Notes: a model not told the origin generated them from the sequence alone. DNA of 64,000 nucleotides from Alteriqipengyuania halimionae (GCF_009827575.1 NZ_WTYR01000001.1:2515001-2579000), one strand, 5' to 3'; numbered from the stretch's first letter, positions 44,225-53,307 are shown. Numbers and translations: made by a program.

Positions 44225-45118
44225 ATGAAGATCTGGGCAGCGGGACTTTCGGCATTGGCGCTGGCCGTCGCGACGCCGGCTTTGGCGCAGGACGAAGAAC
44301 AGAACGAAGAACTCGGCATGGAAGCGCTGGGGGAAGCGATCACTTCCGATCCGGACTTCCAGAAATTCCTCGAAGCGTTCAAGCCCGAGCCGCTGACGCC
44401 CGAACAGGAAGCGCTGGTCCCGCTGGCGAGCGACGTCGTTGGCGCGATGATCCCGCAAGGCGCGATGGGCGAGATGTTTTCCGCCATGTTCCAGGATCTG
44501 ACCGAACCTTTCGCCCTACTCGGTGGCGACAGCCAGACCGGCACCGCCAGCGAATTGCTGGGATGGTATGTCGATGGCGACGATCTGGGCGAAGACACAT
44601 CGGCCGAAGTGGTCGCGATTATCGATCCGGCGCGCGAACAGCGCAAGGAAGCCGAGACGCAGGCGATCGAGGACGGGATCATCGACGTTATGACCGCGCT
44701 CGAGCCCGCGATGCGCGAAGCCATGGCCAAGGCCTACGCTGCCAATTTCACCCGCACCGAGCTGACCGATATCGGCGCGTTCTTCTCGACCCCGTCGGGC
44801 GCATCCTTCGCCAGCAAGAGCTACAAGCTCGCCAGCGATCCGCGGATCTGGGTGGGGATGCTCGATAATCTACCCGAATTGATCGGACCGATCATGGGCG
44901 CAGTGATGGAAGGCCAGGCAAAGATCGAGTCCTTGCCGCAGGCCAAGACCTACGCCGAACTCACGCCCGGCGAACGCAGCCGGCTCACCGCGCTGACCGG
45001 CCTGACCGCAACCGAGCTCCAAGAAGCGATGTCGCTGGCGGACGAAGTTACCATGGAAGAGGCCGAAGACGCGATGGAAGACGAAGCCGGCGCGATGGAG
45101 GACGATTACGACAGCTGA
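44225..45118 (+). CDS. Secreted protein with DUF2059-like domain
   Basis: A 297-residue periplasmic protein of unknown function. A clean Sec signal peptide MKIWAAGLSALALAVATPAL ends in an AQ-type cleavage site (ALAQ-DEEQ). The middle contains the DUF2059 signature region FTRTELTDIGAFFSTPSGAS. The C-terminus ends in an unusual run rich in Glu, Asp and Met (VTMEEAEDAMEDEAGAMEDD). Two partial DUF2059-like copies may be present. The start at 44225 gives the signal peptide, with AGGAG seven bases before it. Located between the terminator and the helicase gene. The function is not inferable from context. Confidence 0.82.
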   Translation: MKIWAAGLSALALAVATPALAQDEEQNEELGMEALGEAITSDPDFQKFLEAFKPEPLTPEQEALVPLASDVVGAMIPQGAMGEMFSAMFQDLTEPFALLGGDSQTGTASELLGWYVDGDDLGEDTSAEVVAIIDPAREQRKEAETQAIEDGIIDVMTALEPAMREAMAKAYAANFTRTELTDIGAFFSTPSGASFASKSYKLASDPRIWVGMLDNLPELIGPIMGAVMEGQAKIESLPQAKTYAELTPGERSRLTALTGLTATELQEAMSLADEVTMEEAEDAMEDEAGAMEDDYDS

Positions 45119-45158
45119 CCAGCAAGGAACGCCTGCGCTGTCCGATCGCTGACAGGGG

Positions 45159-47639
45159 GTGAGTACAAGCACCGTCCCGCCTGAAATCGCCGAATGGTTC
45201 GACGCGCGTGAGTGGCGGGTGCGGCGGCACCAGTCGGACATGCTCGAGGCGGACGATGCGGGCCGCCACGCGCTGCTGGTGGCCGATACGGGCGCGGGCA
45301 AGACGTTGGCGGGTTTCCTCCCGACGCTGGCCGATTTCGCCCCTTCGCGGCTCGATGGCGACGTGGCGCCCGAAGGCCTTCACACGCTTTACGTCTCGCC
45401 GTTGAAGGCGCTGGCGCACGATGTGCAGCGCAATTTGCTGACCCCGATCGAGGAGATCGGCCTGCCGATCCGGGTCGAGACTCGCAGCGGCGACACCCCG
45501 TCCGATCGCAAGAAGCGCCAGCGCACCAAACCGCCGCATGTCCTGCTGACCACGCCGGAGAGCCTGTCGCTGTTGCTGTCCTATCCGGAGAGCTTCGAGC
45601 TGTTTGCCGGGCTGAAGCGCGTGGTCATCGACGAGGTCCACGCTTTTGCCACCGGCAAGCGCGGCGATCTGCTCGCGCTCGCGCTGTCGCGGCTGCAAGC
45701 GATCGCACCCGATATGCGGCGCGCGGCGCTGTCGGCCACTGTGGCCGATCCCGAGGGCTTTCGCGCCTGGCTCGCGCCGTGGGGCGCGATCGACGAGGTT
45801 GCACTTGTCGAAGGCGAGGAGGGCGCGCCTGCCGAGGTTGAAATCCTGCTGCCGGACGAGGAGCGGGTGCCCTGGGGCGGGCATGCCGCGACCTGGGCGA
45901 TCCCGCAGCTCTACGAGCTGATCCGGCAGAACAATACGACGCTGATCTTCACCAACACCCGCTTCCTGGCCGAATACACGTTCCAGAACCTGTGGGACGT
46001 GAACGACGACAAGCTGCCGATCGGCATCCACCACGGCTCGCTCTCGAAAGAAGCGCGGCGCAAGGTCGAGGGAGCGATGGCGCGCGGCGAATTGCGCGCG
46101 CTGGTCGCCACCGCCAGCCTCGACCTCGGCGTCGACTGGGGCGACATCGATCTGGTCGTCCAGATGGGCGCGCCGAAAGGCTCCTCGCGGCTGTTGCAGC
46201 GGATCGGACGCGCCAATCACCGGCTCGACCAGCCGAGCCGCGCAATGCTGGTGCCCGGCAACCGGTTCGAATTCCTGGAGGCGACCGCGGCAAAGGAAGC
46301 GGTCGACGAAGGACAGCGCGATGGCGAGGATTTCCGTCCCGGCGGGCTCGACGTGCTGGCCCAGCATGTCATGGCCTGCGCTTGCGCCGCGCCGTTCCGC
46401 GAGGACGCGCTGCTTGCCGAAGTCCGCTCAGCGCTGCCCTACGCCTGGGTCGATGCGGACATCTGGGACCGGGTGCTGCATTTCGTCGCCACGGGGGGCT
46501 ACGCGCTCAAGGCCTATGACCGGTTTCGCCGGATCGTGCGCGACAAGGTTGGCGAGTGGCGGCTGACCCATCCCGAACACGCGGCGCGCCATCGCCTCAA
46601 TGCAGGCATCATCATCGATTCGGAGATGCTCGATGTGCGGTTCCGCAACGGGCGCTCGCTGGGGCGCGTTGAGGAGCGCTTTGCCGCCTCGCTCTCGCCC
46701 GGGGATACATTCGCCTTTGCCGGGATGAGCCTCGAGGTCGAGCGGATCAAGGACATGGAGTTGACGGTCAAGGCATCGACCAAGGCCGCGATGATCCCCT
46801 CCTATGGCGGGCAGCGCCTGCCGCTGACGACCCATCTCGCGGGGCGGGTGAAGGAGATGCTGTTCGATCCGGGCGGATGGGCACGTTTCCCCGACGATGT
46901 GCGCGAATGGCTCGAAGTGCAGGATTGGCGTAGCCAGATGCCGTCGCCCGATCGGCTTCTGGTGGAGAGCTTCCCCCACGGGAAACGCGAATACTCGGTC
47001 TATTACACCTTCGCCGGGTGGAACGCGAACCAGTCGCTGGGCATGCTGATCACCCAGCGGATGGAAGCGCGCGGTCTGGCGCCGATGGGCTTCGTCGCCA
47101 ATGATTATTGCCTCGCTGTGTGGGGCCTGAGACCGGTCGCCGACCCGGCCGCCCTGCTATCGCCCGATATCCTCGACGAGGAATTCGTCGACTGGGTGCA
47201 GAACTCGCACCTGCTGCGCCGCGCGTTTCGCGAAGTGGCGGTGATCTCGGGCCTCGTCGAGCGCCAGCACCCGGGCAAACGCAAGAGTGGCAAGCAGGTC
47301 ACCTTCTCGACCGACCTGATCTACGATGTGCTTCGGAAATACGAGCCCGACCATGTGCTGATCGAAGCTGCCTGGGCCGATGCCAAGGCGCGGATGACCG
47401 ATATCGGAAGGCTCGCCGACGTGCTCGAGACCGCCGCCGATCGGCTGTGCCATGTCGAGCTGGACCGGGTCAGCCCACTGGCGGTGCCCGTCATGGTCAT
47501 GATCGGGCGCGAACATACCCCACAGGGCTCGGCCGACGATGAATTGCTGCTCGAGGCCGAAAGCCTCGCAGGACAGGCGATGACGCCGGAGAAAGGCGAG
47601 GAGGGCCGGCGCAAGAAGCCACGCAGACTGTCCGATTGA
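45159..47639 (+). CDS. Ligase-associated DNA damage response DEXH-box helicase (Lhr-like)
   Basis: A superfamily II DNA helicase of 826 residues. Walker A is VADTGAGKTLAGFLPTLADF and Walker B DEVH is in VVIDEVHAFATGKRGD. Helicase motif VI is in LQRIGRANHRLDQPSRAML, and the C-terminal Lhr core and winged-helix regions are present. Homologues are usually encoded next to an ATP-dependent DNA ligase, an exonuclease and the PdeM phosphoesterase; none of these is in this window, so here the helicase stands alone. GTG start at 45159, preceded by CAGGGG. It ends in a bidirectional terminator shared with the tonB-exb region. Confidence 0.9.
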   Translation: MSTSTVPPEIAEWFDAREWRVRRHQSDMLEADDAGRHALLVADTGAGKTLAGFLPTLADFAPSRLDGDVAPEGLHTLYVSPLKALAHDVQRNLLTPIEEIGLPIRVETRSGDTPSDRKKRQRTKPPHVLLTTPESLSLLLSYPESFELFAGLKRVVIDEVHAFATGKRGDLLALALSRLQAIAPDMRRAALSATVADPEGFRAWLAPWGAIDEVALVEGEEGAPAEVEILLPDEERVPWGGHAATWAIPQLYELIRQNNTTLIFTNTRFLAEYTFQNLWDVNDDKLPIGIHHGSLSKEARRKVEGAMARGELRALVATASLDLGVDWGDIDLVVQMGAPKGSSRLLQRIGRANHRLDQPSRAMLVPGNRFEFLEATAAKEAVDEGQRDGEDFRPGGLDVLAQHVMACACAAPFREDALLAEVRSALPYAWVDADIWDRVLHFVATGGYALKAYDRFRRIVRDKVGEWRLTHPEHAARHRLNAGIIIDSEMLDVRFRNGRSLGRVEERFAASLSPGDTFAFAGMSLEVERIKDMELTVKASTKAAMIPSYGGQRLPLTTHLAGRVKEMLFDPGGWARFPDDVREWLEVQDWRSQMPSPDRLLVESFPHGKREYSVYYTFAGWNANQSLGMLITQRMEARGLAPMGFVANDYCLAVWGLRPVADPAALLSPDILDEEFVDWVQNSHLLRRAFREVAVISGLVERQHPGKRKSGKQVTFSTDLIYDVLRKYEPDHVLIEAAWADAKARMTDIGRLADVLETAADRLCHVELDRVSPLAVPVMVMIGREHTPQGSADDELLLEAESLAGQAMTPEKGEEGRRKKPRRLSD

Positions 47640-47652
47640 GTCGACCGGAAAC

Positions 47653-47684
47653 AAAGAAGGGGCGGATCGCTCCGCCCCTTCTTT
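47653..47684. terminator. Bidirectional terminator between the helicase and exbD
   Basis: AAAGAAGGGGCGGA (47653-47666) and TCCGCCCCTTCTTT (47671-47684) pair with loop TCGC. T-rich on both strands (CTTCTTT/AAAGAAG), suitable for both convergent transcripts. Confidence 0.82.
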
Positions 47685-47705
47685 CATGTCGTTGGATGAA
47701 ACCGC

Positions 47706-48170
47706 CTAGTTGCTGGCATTCACATCGAAAGGCTGGATGTCGGTCTTACCGAACCCGGCATATTGTTCGTTGCCGACGAAACCGAACTTCGTGACGCCCG
47801 ACCCTTTGATGATGTCGAGCACCTTGGCCGAAAGGTCGTAGGACGCATTCGCCATCGGTTCGAACTGCAGTTCCGGCTCGACCTGGTAATCGAGCGAGGC
47901 CTGCAACAGGCCGAGCAGTTCGCCGTCGGTTTTCTGTTCGCCGTTCCACATGATCCGGCCGTCTTCGGTGAGGACGACCTTGTTCTTGATCGGATCGACA
48001 TCGGTCGGATCCGCGTCGGACGGGACCGGAAGGTCGATATTGACCGCGTGGGTGGCCACCGGGATGGTGATGATGAACATGATGAGCAACACGAGCATGA
48101 CGTCGATCAGCGGCGTCGTGTTCATTTCCATCATGGGGGAGCCGTCGTCTTTGCCGCCGGACATTGCCAT
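47706..48170 (-). CDS. exbD: ExbD/TolR-type biopolymer transport protein, second copy
   Basis: Part of the TonB energy-transducing complex. The 154-residue protein has one N-terminal membrane helix at about residues 18-40 carrying the functional aspartate in NTTPLIDVMLVLLIMFIIT and a periplasmic domain of about 110 residues. The start MAMSGGKDDGSPMMEMNT resembles a glycine-rich ExbD. It is the last gene of a tonB-exbB-exbD-exbD run, 48 bases downstream of the first exbD. The duplication of ExbD is common in Sphingomonadales and may allow two variants of stoichiometry or receptor coupling. The same DxxLV-type motif as in the first copy. Confidence 0.9.
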   Translation of the reverse strand: MAMSGGKDDGSPMMEMNTTPLIDVMLVLLIMFIITIPVATHAVNIDLPVPSDADPTDVDPIKNKVVLTEDGRIMWNGEQKTDGELLGLLQASLDYQVEPELQFEPMANASYDLSAKVLDIIKGSGVTKFGFVGNEQYAGFGKTDIQPFDVNASN

Positions 48171-48218
48171 GAGGTGTTCTCCTTGGTTTTCCCGATCCCC
48201 TTGGGATCAGGAGGGGGC

Positions 48219-48752
48219 TCAGATGCCCGGTTCGACCGGGTTCGAGATGAAAGCGACGATCGGGTAGCCGGAAACCTGCACACCGTAGATCGCACCGGCG
48301 ACGCAGCGCCACGGGGCTTCCTGGTCGGCGCGGATGTGGACCTGCGGAATCATGTCCGGGTTTTCCATCAGCACGTCTTCACCACCGGCTCGCTCGATGA
48401 GATTGAGCAGATAGTCGCTCGCCCGCTGCTGCAGTTCGGTGGAATCGACCGGCGTGACGTTGTTGAAATAGATCCGGCACTCGCCGCCCCTGCTCGCGCC
48501 GCCATAGCCCGGTTGGCCCGCGCTCAGCCCGTTCTGGTCGGTCGTCGTGACCGTGAGCAGCAGGTTCTCCACCTTGTCATCCGATTCGGTGGTTTCGATG
48601 ATCGGAATGCGGAGGTTCTCGATCTGCTGGATCGCCACTGGAACGGCGATAAGGAAGATGATGAGGAGCACCAGCATCACGTCCACGAGGGGCGTGGTGT
48701 TGATGTCCGACATCGGCGTTTCTGCGCCGCCTCCGCCCGAAGAAATTGCCAT
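48219..48752 (-). CDS. exbD: ExbD/TolR-type biopolymer transport protein, first copy
   Basis: Periplasmic-facing partner of ExbB and TonB, 177 residues. The N-terminal membrane helix has the conserved acidic residue in MSDINTTPLVDVMLVLLIIFLIA. The periplasmic part has an unusual insertion at VTTTDQNGLSAGQPGYGGASRGG, glycine-rich, before the usual core RIYFNNVTPVDSTELQQRAS. Compared with the second copy it is about 23 residues longer because of that insertion. ATG at 48752. It lies 82 bases downstream of exbB and 48 upstream of the second exbD. Confidence 0.9.
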   Translation of the reverse strand: MAISSGGGGAETPMSDINTTPLVDVMLVLLIIFLIAVPVAIQQIENLRIPIIETTESDDKVENLLLTVTTTDQNGLSAGQPGYGGASRGGECRIYFNNVTPVDSTELQQRASDYLLNLIERAGGEDVLMENPDMIPQVHIRADQEAPWRCVAGAIYGVQVSGYPIVAFISNPVEPGI

Positions 48753-48834
48753 GACCTAAATCCTGTCTAGCGTGTTGGTCGTTGCGGTTGGGAAGGGGCG
48801 GTGCACGGTATCGTGCGCCGCCCCGTAATCCCGA

Positions 48835-49647
48835 TTACTTCTTGGTCGGCGGGGTGGTGGTGCTGGTGCCCGGGGCACCGACCTTCGCCGGGGCGGGCTT
48901 GGCCGCCGTCGTCGTGGTCTTGGCGGGCGCCGCGGTGGCGACGACCGGCTTCACCTTGCCGTCCGACGAGATGTAGGCAAGCACGTCGGTCGAGAAGCCA
49001 TGCAGCGTCTCGGCGATCCGCTTGTTGCGCGCCTGCAGGTAGTTGTAGGCGAGCACCGCCGGAACGGCGACGAGCAGGCCGAGCGCGGTCATGATCAGGG
49101 CTTCACCGACCGGGCCGGCGACCTTGTCGATCGAGGCCGAACCGGCGATGCCGATGTTGATCAGGGCGCGGTAGATACCGACAACCGTACCGAACAGACC
49201 GATGAACGGTGCGGTCGCACCGACGGTGGCCAGGAACGACAGACCCGAAGCGAGCTTGGCGTTGATCGTGTCTTCCGAACGCGCGAGCGAGCCGTGCAGC
49301 CAGTCATGCGCTTCGAGGCTGTCGCCCATCTTGGCGTGCTGCTCTTCGGCGACGATGCCGTCGTCGACGATCTGGCGCCAGGCCGAGTCTTTCTCGAGCT
49401 TGGTGGCGCCTTCCTTGAGGCTGTTCGCACGCCAGAAATTGCCGCGCATCTTCTTGTGCTGGCTCATGATCTTGCGCTGTTCGAACCACTTGGTGAACAG
49501 GATGAAGAACGAGCCGAAGCTCATGATGGCCAGGATGATGACGGTAGCATAGGCGACGGCGCCGCCCTGTTCGAGCGCTTCCCAGAAACCGAAAGCGTTC
49601 TTCTTGGCTTCGGCATCCGCCGCGACGGTCAGGATTTCAAACAACAT
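48835..49647 (-). CDS. exbB: MotA/TolQ/ExbB proton channel protein
   Basis: Proton-conducting component that energises TonB, 270 residues. Three membrane segments are seen at about residues 30-52, 130-152 and 160-185, with LFGTVVGIYRALINIG and VGEALIMTALGLLVAVPAVL conserved in the family. The N-terminus is short. After the last helix comes a long cytoplasmic tail and then a low-complexity Thr/Ala/Pro/Lys stretch of about 45 residues (PAKTTTTAAKPAPAKVGAPG), unusual for ExbB. It lies 66 bases downstream of tonB and 82 upstream of the first exbD, all co-directional. Confidence 0.93.
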   Translation of the reverse strand: MLFEILTVAADAEAKKNAFGFWEALEQGGAVAYATVIILAIMSFGSFFILFTKWFEQRKIMSQHKKMRGNFWRANSLKEGATKLEKDSAWRQIVDDGIVAEEQHAKMGDSLEAHDWLHGSLARSEDTINAKLASGLSFLATVGATAPFIGLFGTVVGIYRALINIGIAGSASIDKVAGPVGEALIMTALGLLVAVPAVLAYNYLQARNKRIAETLHGFSTDVLAYISSDGKVKPVVATAAPAKTTTTAAKPAPAKVGAPGTSTTTPPTKK

Positions 49648-49713
49648 GGGTTAGGTCCTCTTCGAAAGTTCATTCATAGCTGTGTTGGCAGATAACCGCC
49701 TATTTTAAATACG

Positions 49714-50397
49714 TTAACGCAAAACGTACTCGAAGGAGTAGCTCATCGTATCGGTAACGGGATTGCCGGCATCGTTGAGAGCCGGGTTGAACCTGGCGTA
49801 CCGTTCCATCCCGCTGCAAGCAGCGCTGTCGAGATCGCTGCTTCCGCTCGAGCGGGTGACCGAGCAATTGCTGACTCGCCCGTTCGTACCGATCGTGATG
49901 CGCATACCGACGACGCCTTCACGTTCTTCGCGGATCGCACGGCTGGGATAACGATCCTGAATCTGGCGAGCCCAACGTCCCTGGTTCTGGGCCGACGCCG
50001 AACGAGCCTGCGAAGGCGGGGGCGGCGGTGCCGGAGGCGGGGGCGGTGCCACGGTCGGCGCGGGCGGCGGAATCTTGAACACCGTCGGCGACTGGGGGGG
50101 CGGAATCCGCGTGGTGGGGATCGGCGGAGGATTCGGGTTGACGTTGACCGGCGCCGGCGGAACGTAAGCCGGCGGCGGAGACACTTCCTGCTGCGGCTCG
50201 GGCGGCGGCGGAGGAGGAGTCTCTTCCGGCTCGGGCGGTTCTTCAATGTCCACGGTCGTAACGCGTTCAGCCACCTTCTCGAACGCTTCCGCGGCGAGAC
50301 CCGAAATCAGCCCGTAGCCGATGATCAGGTGGATGATCGCAACGATGATGAAAGCGGTCACCTTGTTACCGCTCATCTGTTGATCAGCGTAAGCCAT
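49714..50397 (-). CDS. tonB: TonB energy transducer
   Basis: Links the proton-motive force to TonB-dependent outer-membrane receptors. The 227-residue protein has a membrane anchor at about residues 13-35 (TAFIIVAIIHLIIGYGLISG), a long Pro-rich periplasmic spacer at about residues 50-135 (PPPPPPEPQQ, PPPPPPAPPPPP) and a C-terminal globular domain with GVVGMRITIGTNGRVSNCSV and the end YSFEYVLR. The start MAYADQQMSGNKV is typical. Proline content makes it rigid and long enough to span the periplasm. Heads the tonB-exbB-exbD-exbD operon; a cognate receptor fragment is at 62515. Confidence 0.95.
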   Translation of the reverse strand: MAYADQQMSGNKVTAFIIVAIIHLIIGYGLISGLAAEAFEKVAERVTTVDIEEPPEPEETPPPPPPEPQQEVSPPPAYVPPAPVNVNPNPPPIPTTRIPPPQSPTVFKIPPPAPTVAPPPPPAPPPPPSQARSASAQNQGRWARQIQDRYPSRAIREEREGVVGMRITIGTNGRVSNCSVTRSSGSSDLDSAACSGMERYARFNPALNDAGNPVTDTMSYSFEYVLR

Positions 50398-50741
50398 TCA
50401 GCCGCATCACTCCTAACGTCTGGCCCGGCGGGGGAGCCGGGTCGGGGGCACCGATATCCCGAGTGGGAAGGCGGTGCTCCTTGGTTAATTTTCGACCACT
50501 CTGGAAAAACGAACGCATCGAGTCCCCCAAAAGGTTCCCGGCGAGCTCCCGTCCCCACGAGCGGCACTGCTGTGCCACGACCGCTCCCACGGCCTGCATA
50601 TACGGGCCTCTAGCTGTTGGATGGTGGCGGCGCAACGCTTTCGTGTTAACTCGCGATTCACACGCGCAACGTTCTATCCTGTCTTGCATCGGCAGGGTCG
50701 CGTAACGATTATTGCGCATCCAAAAAGGACGGTCAAACACC
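50398..50741. other. Intergenic region between tonB and the unknown secreted protein
   Basis: 344 bases without a credible gene, between divergent genes. It holds two hairpins: CCCGGC/GCCGGG (50424-50441), in the tonB leader, and GGCAC/GTGCC (50563-50576). A weak promoter-like pair TTGCAT (50684-50689) and GATTAT (50707-50712), 17 bases apart, precedes the secreted protein gene. No open frame here has a family resemblance. Confidence 0.4.
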
Positions 50742-51584
50742 ATGAAACACGCGCTTATCCCTGGTTTTCTGCTGCTCGCTTCGGCGTGTTCGGGGGTGCC
50801 CTTCGCAGCCGCGGCGCCGGCGCAGGAAGCGCCCGCTCGCACCGGGCTGACCTACCCCGACCTCGTTGGGCTCGCCGAATCGTCGCCGATCGTGATCGAG
50901 GTGCAGCCCACCCGTGCGATCGCGCTCGAACCCGAGCGCGCTCCGGGCGTCGCACCGGGAATGGTCCGCCTCTATGTCGAGGCGGATACGGTCCGCCTGC
51001 TCGGCTCGCGCGCCCCGATCGGGGCGCAGGTGAAGTATCTCGTCGATCTGCCGCGCGATGCCAAAGGCAAGCCTCCGCGGCTCGAGAAGACCAGCCAATT
51101 GCTGTTCGCACGTCCCGTTCCGCAGCGGCCGGGCGAGTTGCAGCTCGTCGCGCCCGACGCGCAATTCCCCGCGGCCGACCCGATGCTGGTCCCGGCAGTA
51201 ATTGCCGTATTGCAGGAACTCGCTTCCGAAAACGCTCCGCCTGGGATCACGGGCGTGCGCGAATCGATCCATGTCCCTGGCAATCTGGCAGGCGAGGGCG
51301 AGACGCAGATATTCCTCGAAGCGGGAGGCGCTCCGGCGGCCATCACCGTGCGGCGCAGGCCGGGCCAGCCGACCCGCTGGGGCGTGTCGTTCAACGAGTT
51401 GGTGGCGGATGTGAACAACCCGCCGCGGCGCGACACGCTCGCCTGGTATCGCCTCGCTTGCGCGCTTCCCGCCAGCCTTCCGCGCGGGGCGGACCTGTCG
51501 GGCAATCGCGAGGCTTCGCAAAAGGCGGCGGAGGACTATCGCTTCGTCATCGACGAGCTGGGCCCGTGCAATCGTACGCGCTGA
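50742..51584 (+). CDS. Secreted protein of unknown function
   Basis: A 280-residue protein with a signal peptide (MKHALIPGFLLLASACSG; alternatively a lipobox with Cys at residue 16). The mature protein is acidic and proline-rich, with PDLVGLAESSPIVIEVQPTR, PRDAKGKPPRLEKTSQLLFA and EDYRFVIDELGPCNRT near the end. I recognise no catalytic motif. It looks like a conserved hypothetical of this bacterial group, but I could not verify. ATG at 50742, with AAAAAGGACGG upstream; MRIQKGRSNT before it is an unlikely extension. Convergent with the next gene, stops 12 bases apart. Confidence 0.72.
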   Translation: MKHALIPGFLLLASACSGVPFAAAAPAQEAPARTGLTYPDLVGLAESSPIVIEVQPTRAIALEPERAPGVAPGMVRLYVEADTVRLLGSRAPIGAQVKYLVDLPRDAKGKPPRLEKTSQLLFARPVPQRPGELQLVAPDAQFPAADPMLVPAVIAVLQELASENAPPGITGVRESIHVPGNLAGEGETQIFLEAGGAPAAITVRRRPGQPTRWGVSFNELVADVNNPPRRDTLAWYRLACALPASLPRGADLSGNREASQKAAEDYRFVIDELGPCNRTR

Positions 51585-51596
51585 CGCGCACCGACC

Positions 51597-52133
51597 TTAC
51601 TCGTCCGGCGGTGCGTCTTCGATCGGCTCGGGATCGGGCATGCCGCTGCCGCCGTCATACCCGCGCGGGGCCAGCCCTCGCGCAACGCGATCGGCATCCG
51701 AGCCTGGGGGCGCTTCGGGAATCGCATCGAGATCGATGATGATCGGCTGTTCGGGCGGACACGGCGGGATGAAACACCCCCGGGCGACAACCATGCCGTG
51801 ATTGGGAATGCCGAACGTGTCCGGGGCCCGGGGGGTGTCGCCCTTCATGTCCACCGTCCGCCAGTCGGGGCCGTCCTGAATCCGGAACTTCGCATTGTCG
51901 CGCGGAGCGCAGATGACGACCCTGTTCTGCAGTGGATCGGGTTCGCATTCGGGCGGAAGCGGTGGGCCGACCACAGGCTCGCTGTCGTCGATGATGGTGT
52001 CGGCAGTAACGGGCTCAGCCTGCGGCTCCTCCGAGGGCGCCGTTTCATCGACGTCCCCATCCGTGCCCTGGGCAAGAGCCGGCGACGCGAATGGGAGGAC
52101 CGTTGCGGCAAGCAGCACGGCTAATCTCGACAA
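51597..52133 (-). CDS. Secreted proline-rich protein of unknown function
   Basis: A 178-residue protein with a Sec signal MSRLAVLLAATVLPFASPAL followed by AQG (cleavage after ALA). The mature part is strongly acidic and rich in Pro, Glu and Asp (PSEEPQAEPVTADTIIDD). It contains two Cys-bearing segments, PPECEPDPLQNRVVICAPR and ARGCFIPPCPPEQPIIIDL, suggesting disulfides. No enzymatic motif seen. Start ATG 52133 gives the signal peptide. Convergent with the previous secreted protein and divergent from glpX, starts 77 bases apart. Confidence 0.72.
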   Translation of the reverse strand: MSRLAVLLAATVLPFASPALAQGTDGDVDETAPSEEPQAEPVTADTIIDDSEPVVGPPLPPECEPDPLQNRVVICAPRDNAKFRIQDGPDWRTVDMKGDTPRAPDTFGIPNHGMVVARGCFIPPCPPEQPIIIDLDAIPEAPPGSDADRVARGLAPRGYDGGSGMPDPEPIEDAPPDE

Positions 52134-52210
52134 ATTGTGTGCCCCTCTCTAAGCGCGCGGGCTAACAGCCCCGGCCTTTTGGATGTTTTCGGGCTGAATA
52201 GGGAGTGAAC

Positions 52211-53221
52211 ATGTCTGCCCAACCCCAAGCCCTGACGCCGAGCAAGGTGCTCGACCGCGTGCTGGTTCTCGAAATGGTGCGCGTGACCGAAGCTGCCGCC
52301 GTCGCCGCCTCGAAACTGGTCGGCCGCGGTGACGAGAAGGCCGCCGATGCAGCCGCCGTAGAAGCGATGCGGCAGGCATTCGACGAGCTCTACATGGATG
52401 GCACCGTGGTAATCGGCGAAGGCGAGCGCGACGAGGCCCCGATGCTGTATATCGGCGAGAAGGTCGGCGGAGCTCCCGAAGATGGAAATGGCAAGGGGGG
52501 CCCCAAGATCGACATCGCGCTCGATCCGCTCGAAGGCACCACGATCACCGCAAAGGCCGGACCCAATGCGCTGGCCGTTCTGGCGGCGGCGGAAAAGGGC
52601 TGCCTGCTGAACGCGCCCGACACCTATATGGACAAGCTCGCGGTCGGCCCCGGCTATCCCGACGGCGTCATCGACCTCGCCAAGTCGCCGACCGAAAACG
52701 TCAAGGCGGTGGCCGAGGCCAAGGGAGTCGATCCGTCCGAGATCGTGGTCTGCGTGCTCGATCGCGACCGCCATGCCGAGATCATTTCCGAATTGCGCAG
52801 CCTCGGCTGCGGCGTGGTCCTGATCGGCGACGGCGATGTAGCGGGCGTGATCGCGGTGACCGATCCCGACACCACGATCGATCTCTACATGGGACAGGGC
52901 GGGGCACCCGAAGGCGTGCTCGCCGCGGCCGCACTGCGCTGCGTCGGCGGCCAGTTCAACGGTCGTCTCGTGTTCCGCAACGACGACGAGAAGTCGCGCG
53001 CGCGCAAATGGGGCATCGCCGACGAGGATTTCGACAAGATCTACAAGCTCGAAGACCTCGCCAAGGGCGATTGCATCTTCGCCGCCACCGGCGTCACCGA
53101 CGGATCGCTGCTCGACGGCGTGAAGCGCCTGCGCGGCGGCAAGATGACGACCGAAAGCGTCGTCATGCGCGCCAGCAGCGGCACGGTCCGCTGGATTCGC
53201 GGCGAACACCGTACGGGGTAA
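52211..53221 (+). CDS. glpX: Class II fructose-1,6-bisphosphatase
   Basis: Gluconeogenic Mg/Mn-dependent phosphatase, 336 residues, GlpX family. The signature is seen in [80 protein letters not shown] and [20 protein letters not shown]. It has no relation to the IMPase-type class I enzyme by motif. Start ATG 52211 with TAGGGAG upstream; the GTG at 52205 adds two residues and is less likely. In organisms lacking class I FBPase this is the sole enzyme. Followed 86 bases later by prs. Confidence 0.95.
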   Translation: MSAQPQALTPSKVLDRVLVLEMVRVTEAAAVAASKLVGRGDEKAADAAAVEAMRQAFDELYMDGTVVIGEGERDEAPMLYIGEKVGGAPEDGNGKGGPKIDIALDPLEGTTITAKAGPNALAVLAAAEKGCLLNAPDTYMDKLAVGPGYPDGVIDLAKSPTENVKAVAEAKGVDPSEIVVCVLDRDRHAEIISELRSLGCGVVLIGDGDVAGVIAVTDPDTTIDLYMGQGGAPEGVLAAAALRCVGGQFNGRLVFRNDDEKSRARKWGIADEDFDKIYKLEDLAKGDCIFAATGVTDGSLLDGVKRLRGGKMTTESVVMRASSGTVRWIRGEHRTG

Positions 53222-53307
53222 AAGGGGGCGGAGCGCGTTGTCCGCTCACGACCCTCTCGGCTAGAGCGCGTTGCACGAATCGCGGCGCAAATACGGGAAC
53301 AGCATCC

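Noticed and set aside
50482-50491. TTAACC half-site (minus strand) upstream of tonB, considered as a CtrA site
   Set aside because: Only a single half-site without a spaced partner; expected by chance at this length.
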